Of a stretch of 7,504 nucleotides of DNA, positions 5,377-7,504 are shown one piece after another. How positions within the stretch are numbered: position 1 is the first letter of the stretch; each line of letters opens with the position of its first letter. Below the pieces are notes generated by a model. The model was given only the letters and a program-made list of their open reading frames with translations. It did not search any database and was not told the DNA's origin. The position numbers and the translations under genes were made by a program. Origin of the DNA: Thermofilum sp. ex4484_15 (lineage in GTDB: Archaea > Thermoproteota > Thermoprotei > Thermofilales > EX4484-15); the NCBI GenBank assembly GCA_002254595.1, contig NJEH01000043.1, positions 1-7,504 of the forward strand, read 5' to 3'.

Positions 5377-6629
5377 TTACTCCTTACCCTCCTTACTATT
5401 AACTTCATGCCATCTACCCTTATAATTTCTACCTCTTCACCTTCCTTTACTTCATCCTCCGAGAGAGCCGTCCAAGTTTCCGCATCTACTAGCACCACCC
5501 CAGGTTCGTAAGGCTTCATATCGGTCTTCGCGATACCCCTCTTACCTACTAATTTGGAGACGTCGTGGAAGGTAGATCTACGTTTAAGGACCCCCCTTAT
5601 TTTGTACATATAGAAACCTCCTAACCCCATGCCGAAGAGAGCTAGGGCTATTAAACTAACTTGAAAGGAGCCGAGGCGGACGTAAGGTTCCCCCTGGTAA
5701 GCCAGTAGGAGGCCCAGTAAGAAGGAAGCTAAGCCTGGTATGTAAAGGTGCTGAATTCCCGGCTTGATGAGCTCTATGGCTATGAAGGCCGAGCCTATTA
5801 CCAAAGCGATTACGGCAAGTAAATCTACGCCTATAACCCCTATCCCGAAGAGGGCTAGGGCTATAAGTAGTACGCCTAAACCGGTTAATAGAGCTGTAGT
5901 ATGGAATATATCAACTATTATCATGAACATCCCGGCCTCAAAAGTTAACCATATGACCGTCGGATCGCTTAATAGCGAGAGTAACTTAGCCCTCCAATCC
6001 GCTTTTAATTCTACTATCTTAGCATCTCTTAAACCTAGCTTAGTTAAGCCTTCCGTTAGGTTATTTACTACGTAATTAGCGATCCCTAACCTTAAGGCCT
6101 CACTAGCATCGTAGTTTAAGTTCTTAATTATCATTAACTTACAAGCGGTAACGTTCCTACCCCTAGCTTTAGCTAAGGTTTCCATCCTCTTAACTAAATA
6201 ATTAGCTACCTTTTCCCTTTCCGTACTACTTACTGGGTAAAGGAAGACGGGGCTAGCTGAACCTATGGTGCTCAATTTATGCATTATTAAGTAATTAGCT
6301 GCTACTGCTATGTAAGAGCCGGCGGATTCGGCTTTAGCTCCAGCGGGTCCTACATATACTATTATTGGTACCTTCGATCTAAGTATGCTATCTATTATTT
6401 CGTCCATGGACTTTAGGTAACCGCCGTACGTATCTAAAGCTATAACTACGTAGCTAGCGTTATCTAAAGATGCACTTCTCAATCCCCTTTTTATTAAATC
6501 AGAGCTACCCGCATCTATGGATCCGTTAATCCTTATTAGGTAAATTAATTTAGTACCGCTACCCCAAGCCCATTGGTTAATTACCGCTATAGCTACTAGC
6601 GAAAGGATTGCTAATTTTACTAGTTTCAC
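5373..6629 (-). CDS. Long-form NfeD membrane serine protease (STOPP), stomatin partner
   Basis: This 418-aa protein has the full NfeD architecture: signal or anchor segment (about 4-22), a ClpP/SppA-like serine protease domain (about 26-200), four or five membrane helices (about 225-343), and a C-terminal beta-rich NfeD/OB domain (about 350-418). The nucleophile motif ESAGSYIA gives S102, and K140 in the EKVANYLVKRM segment aligns with the general base of Pyrococcus PH1510 (Ser97/Lys138), so the protease looks intact. The YVGPAGAKA segment before the serine and GRN at 157-159 also match that family. PH1510 (441 aa) cleaves the hydrophobic C-terminus of stomatin; the same pairing is encoded here with an ATGA overlap. 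The start is GTG 6629 with the purine-rich AGGTAGGGGAG just upstream. It is divergent from the ITPase gene across 65 bp. Confidence 0.92.
   Translation of the reverse strand: MKLVKLAILSLVAIAVINQWAWGSGTKLIYLIRINGSIDAGSSDLIKRGLRSASLDNASYVVIALDTYGGYLKSMDEIIDSILRSKVPIIVYVGPAGAKAESAGSYIAVAANYLIMHKLSTIGSASPVFLYPVSSTEREKVANYLVKRMETLAKARGRNVTACKLMIIKNLNYDASEALRLGIANYVVNNLTEGLTKLGLRDAKIVELKADWRAKLLSLLSDPTVIWLTFEAGMFMIIVDIFHTTALLTGLGVLLIALALFGIGVIGVDLLAVIALVIGSAFIAIELIKPGIQHLYIPGLASFLLGLLLAYQGEPYVRLGSFQVSLIALALFGMGLGGFYMYKIRGVLKRRSTFHDVSKLVGKRGIAKTDMKPYEPGVVLVDAETWTALSEDEVKEGEEVEIIRVDGMKLIVRRVRSK
5380..5392 (-). promoter_or_regulatory. Strong Shine-Dalgarno for the stomatin gene inside the NfeD 3' end
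   Basis: GGAGGGTAAGGAG sits within the last codons of the protease gene, with its AGGAG 3 nt before ATG 5376 and 6 nt before ATG 5373. Together with the ATGA overlap this predicts coupled but also independent ribosome entry on the second gene, which would allow more scaffold than protease to be made. Confidence 0.55.
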
Positions 6630-6694
6630 GCTCCCCTACCTAAATCTTAAGTTAATGGGAGGTAAGTTAAAGATAGCGTAAGGGGAGGGTAACA
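6630..6694. promoter_or_regulatory. Divergent promoter region between NfeD protease and ITPase genes
   Basis: This 65-bp gap must hold promoters for both directions. Minus-strand CTTTAACTTA (6663-6672) is placed to start the protease mRNA around 6641 with a leader of about 12 nt. Plus-strand AT-rich sequence at 6642-6655 is placed to start the ITPase mRNA around 6675-6680, followed by GGAGGGT 4 nt before the TTG start. The assignments rest on spacing and AT content only. Confidence 0.4.
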
Positions 6695-7231
6695 TTGAAG
6701 GTAGTCGTAGGTTCCTTAAATCCCGTTAAGATAGAAGCCGTAAAGGAAGCTTTCGGGAGGATATTCGGTAGGGTAGAGGTAGTAGGGGTAAGAGTAGATA
6801 GCGGAGTTCCCCGGCAACCCTTTGGCGAGGAAGTCAAACGAGGGGCTTTAAATAGGGCGTTAAGGGCTTTAAATAAGGTGCCCTCCAGCGATTACGGAGT
6901 AGGGATAGAGGGCGGTATAGTTAAGCTCTGGGGTAAGTATTATAACTTCGGATTCGTAGCTATAGTAAGTAAGGACGGGCGTTTAGGAACTGGGACTTCT
7001 GGGCTCTTTGAATGCCCTTCCCGTATTTTAAGGGAGTTAATGAAGGGTAAGGAGTTAGGGGAGGTAATGGACGAGATAGTGGGAACTAAGGGTACTAAAT
7101 TTAAAGAAGGGGCTATAGGGTTTTTTACGAGGAAGGCTTTACTCAGGAAGGACCTCTATATACACGGAGTCCTAATGGCCTTAGTACCGTTAATTAACGA
7201 AGAATTCTTTAAGGATTCGAAAAGAAAATAA
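6695..7231 (+). CDS. Inosine/xanthosine triphosphatase (DUF84, YjjX-like)
   Basis: This 178-aa protein hydrolyses non-canonical purine triphosphates (ITP, XTP) to diphosphates and phosphate in the cytoplasm, keeping deaminated purines out of nucleic acids. Family motifs run in order: GSLNPVK at 6-12 (nucleotide-binding start), SGVPRQPFGEEVKRGALNRA at 36-55, GVGIEGGI at 68-75 with acidic E72, SGLFECP at 102-108, and GTKGTKFKEGAIGFFT at 130-145. Length matches the family (about 170-190 aa). The start is TTG 6695, giving MKVVVGSLNP directly; GGAGGGT ends 4 nt upstream, and no ATG or GTG would preserve the N-terminal motif. The gene stands alone, divergent from the NfeD protease and convergent with the next gene, whose stop is 9 nt away. 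Confidence 0.93.
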   Translation: MKVVVGSLNPVKIEAVKEAFGRIFGRVEVVGVRVDSGVPRQPFGEEVKRGALNRALRALNKVPSSDYGVGIEGGIVKLWGKYYNFGFVAIVSKDGRLGTGTSGLFECPSRILRELMKGKELGEVMDEIVGTKGTKFKEGAIGFFTRKALLRKDLYIHGVLMALVPLINEEFFKDSKRK

Positions 7232-7238
7232 ATTAAAG
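7219..7238 (-). terminator. T-rich terminator candidate for the right-edge minus-strand gene
   Basis: Directly past the TAA at 7241-7243 the minus strand is T-rich (TTTAATTTATTTTCTTTTC), overlapping the last codons of the convergent ITPase gene. Such tracts terminate archaeal transcription. No matching T-run is visible on the plus strand after the ITPase stop. Confidence 0.35.
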
Positions 7239-7240
7239 TA

Positions 7241-7504
7241 TTAACCGCTCTTACCTAAGATCCCAACTCCCCAAAGTACTACGTTCTTAACGAACTGAGG
7301 GCCGTCTAGGGATACTCCGTGGTAGCTCGTCTCCCACATACCATGGTAGTGGTCGAAGGGAGCCTCTACACTCAATATGACTATGTTACCTTTAGGCATT
7401 AATTCAGCAGCCATTAGGGTAAAGGCGCCCTCCTCACCCGGTTCGTAGGCGTGAGGTAAGGGCGCTACGAATTCCGCAATAGCTCCCTTCTCCGAGGTAA
7501 CGGC
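7241..7504 (-). CDS. C-terminal fragment of an unidentified protein
   Basis: The minus-strand frame is open from the right window edge to TAA 7241-7243 (87 codons), with codon use like its neighbours, so it is the end of a real gene whose start lies outside. I do not recognise it firmly. Visible features are PHAYEPGEEGAF, LMPKGNIVIL, and the ending DGPQFVKNVVLWGVGIL. The pattern 'x-A-x-x-x-x-x-G-N-I-V-I-L-S' followed by a Q/N-F-x-x-N-x-x-x-W segment resembles the tail of DUF4350/GATase1-like or ThuA-like folds found in exported or membrane-linked proteins, but this is a weak resemblance. An aromatic and His-rich stretch (FDHYHGMWETSYHG) is unusual. It is convergent with the ITPase gene, 9 nt apart. 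Confidence 0.6.
   Translation of the reverse strand, partial: AVTSEKGAIAEFVAPLPHAYEPGEEGAFTLMAAELMPKGNIVILSVEAPFDHYHGMWETSYHGVSLDGPQFVKNVVLWGVGILGKSG

Noticed and set aside
4726..6075. Plus-strand open frames at 4726-4914, 5144-5356 and 5764-6075
   Set aside because: They are shadows of the stomatin and NfeD protease genes, which have strong family motifs in the minus-strand frame.

Overview
The window looks like a stretch of a hyperthermophilic archaeal chromosome, most likely a crenarchaeote. This is inferred from several things: coding strands rich in purines (AGG/AGA arginine, ATA isoleucine, TTA/CTA leucine), GTG and TTG starts, Shine-Dalgarno-like GGTGAT or GGAGG motifs, TATA-type boxes spaced for leaderless or very short-leader mRNAs, and archaeal gene families (two-half AbrB protein, long-form NfeD protease with stomatin, DUF84 NTPase). 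I cannot name the species. The window is almost fully coding; no gap exceeds 130 bases and I see no rRNA, tRNA, CRISPR or mobile element.

Left part (1-3484, all on the minus strand, transcribed right to left): a small AbrB/SpoVT-type protein (3185-3484), a 129-bp gap with a TATA-like box and an imperfect inverted repeat, a very large transaldolase-family protein (893-3055, 720 aa), and after only 5 nt a gene that runs off the left edge (1-887). The translation of that last gene is open over 295 codons and carries landmarks of the tagaturonate epimerase (UxaE) family. The transaldolase-like and UxaE-like genes form a tight pair and are the least conventional content here: two probable TIM-barrel sugar enzymes, one heavily extended, whose combination does not fit a pathway I know.

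Middle (3566-4471, plus strand): a 10-TM AEC (auxin efflux carrier) family permease, divergent from the AbrB gene across an 81-bp region with a palindromic TATA box, and overlapping the next gene tail to tail by 4 nt.

Right part: a minus-strand two-gene operon for a membrane-anchored NfeD-type serine protease (5373-6629) and its stomatin/SPFH partner (4468-5376), coupled by an ATGA overlap. Then comes a divergent plus-strand inosine/xanthosine triphosphatase (6695-7231), which cleanses the nucleotide pool. Finally there is the C-terminal 87 codons of an unidentified minus-strand gene (7241-7504).

Functionally the window divides into a putative sugar or sugar-acid metabolism block with a nearby regulator and permease, a membrane quality-control operon, and a housekeeping NTPase.
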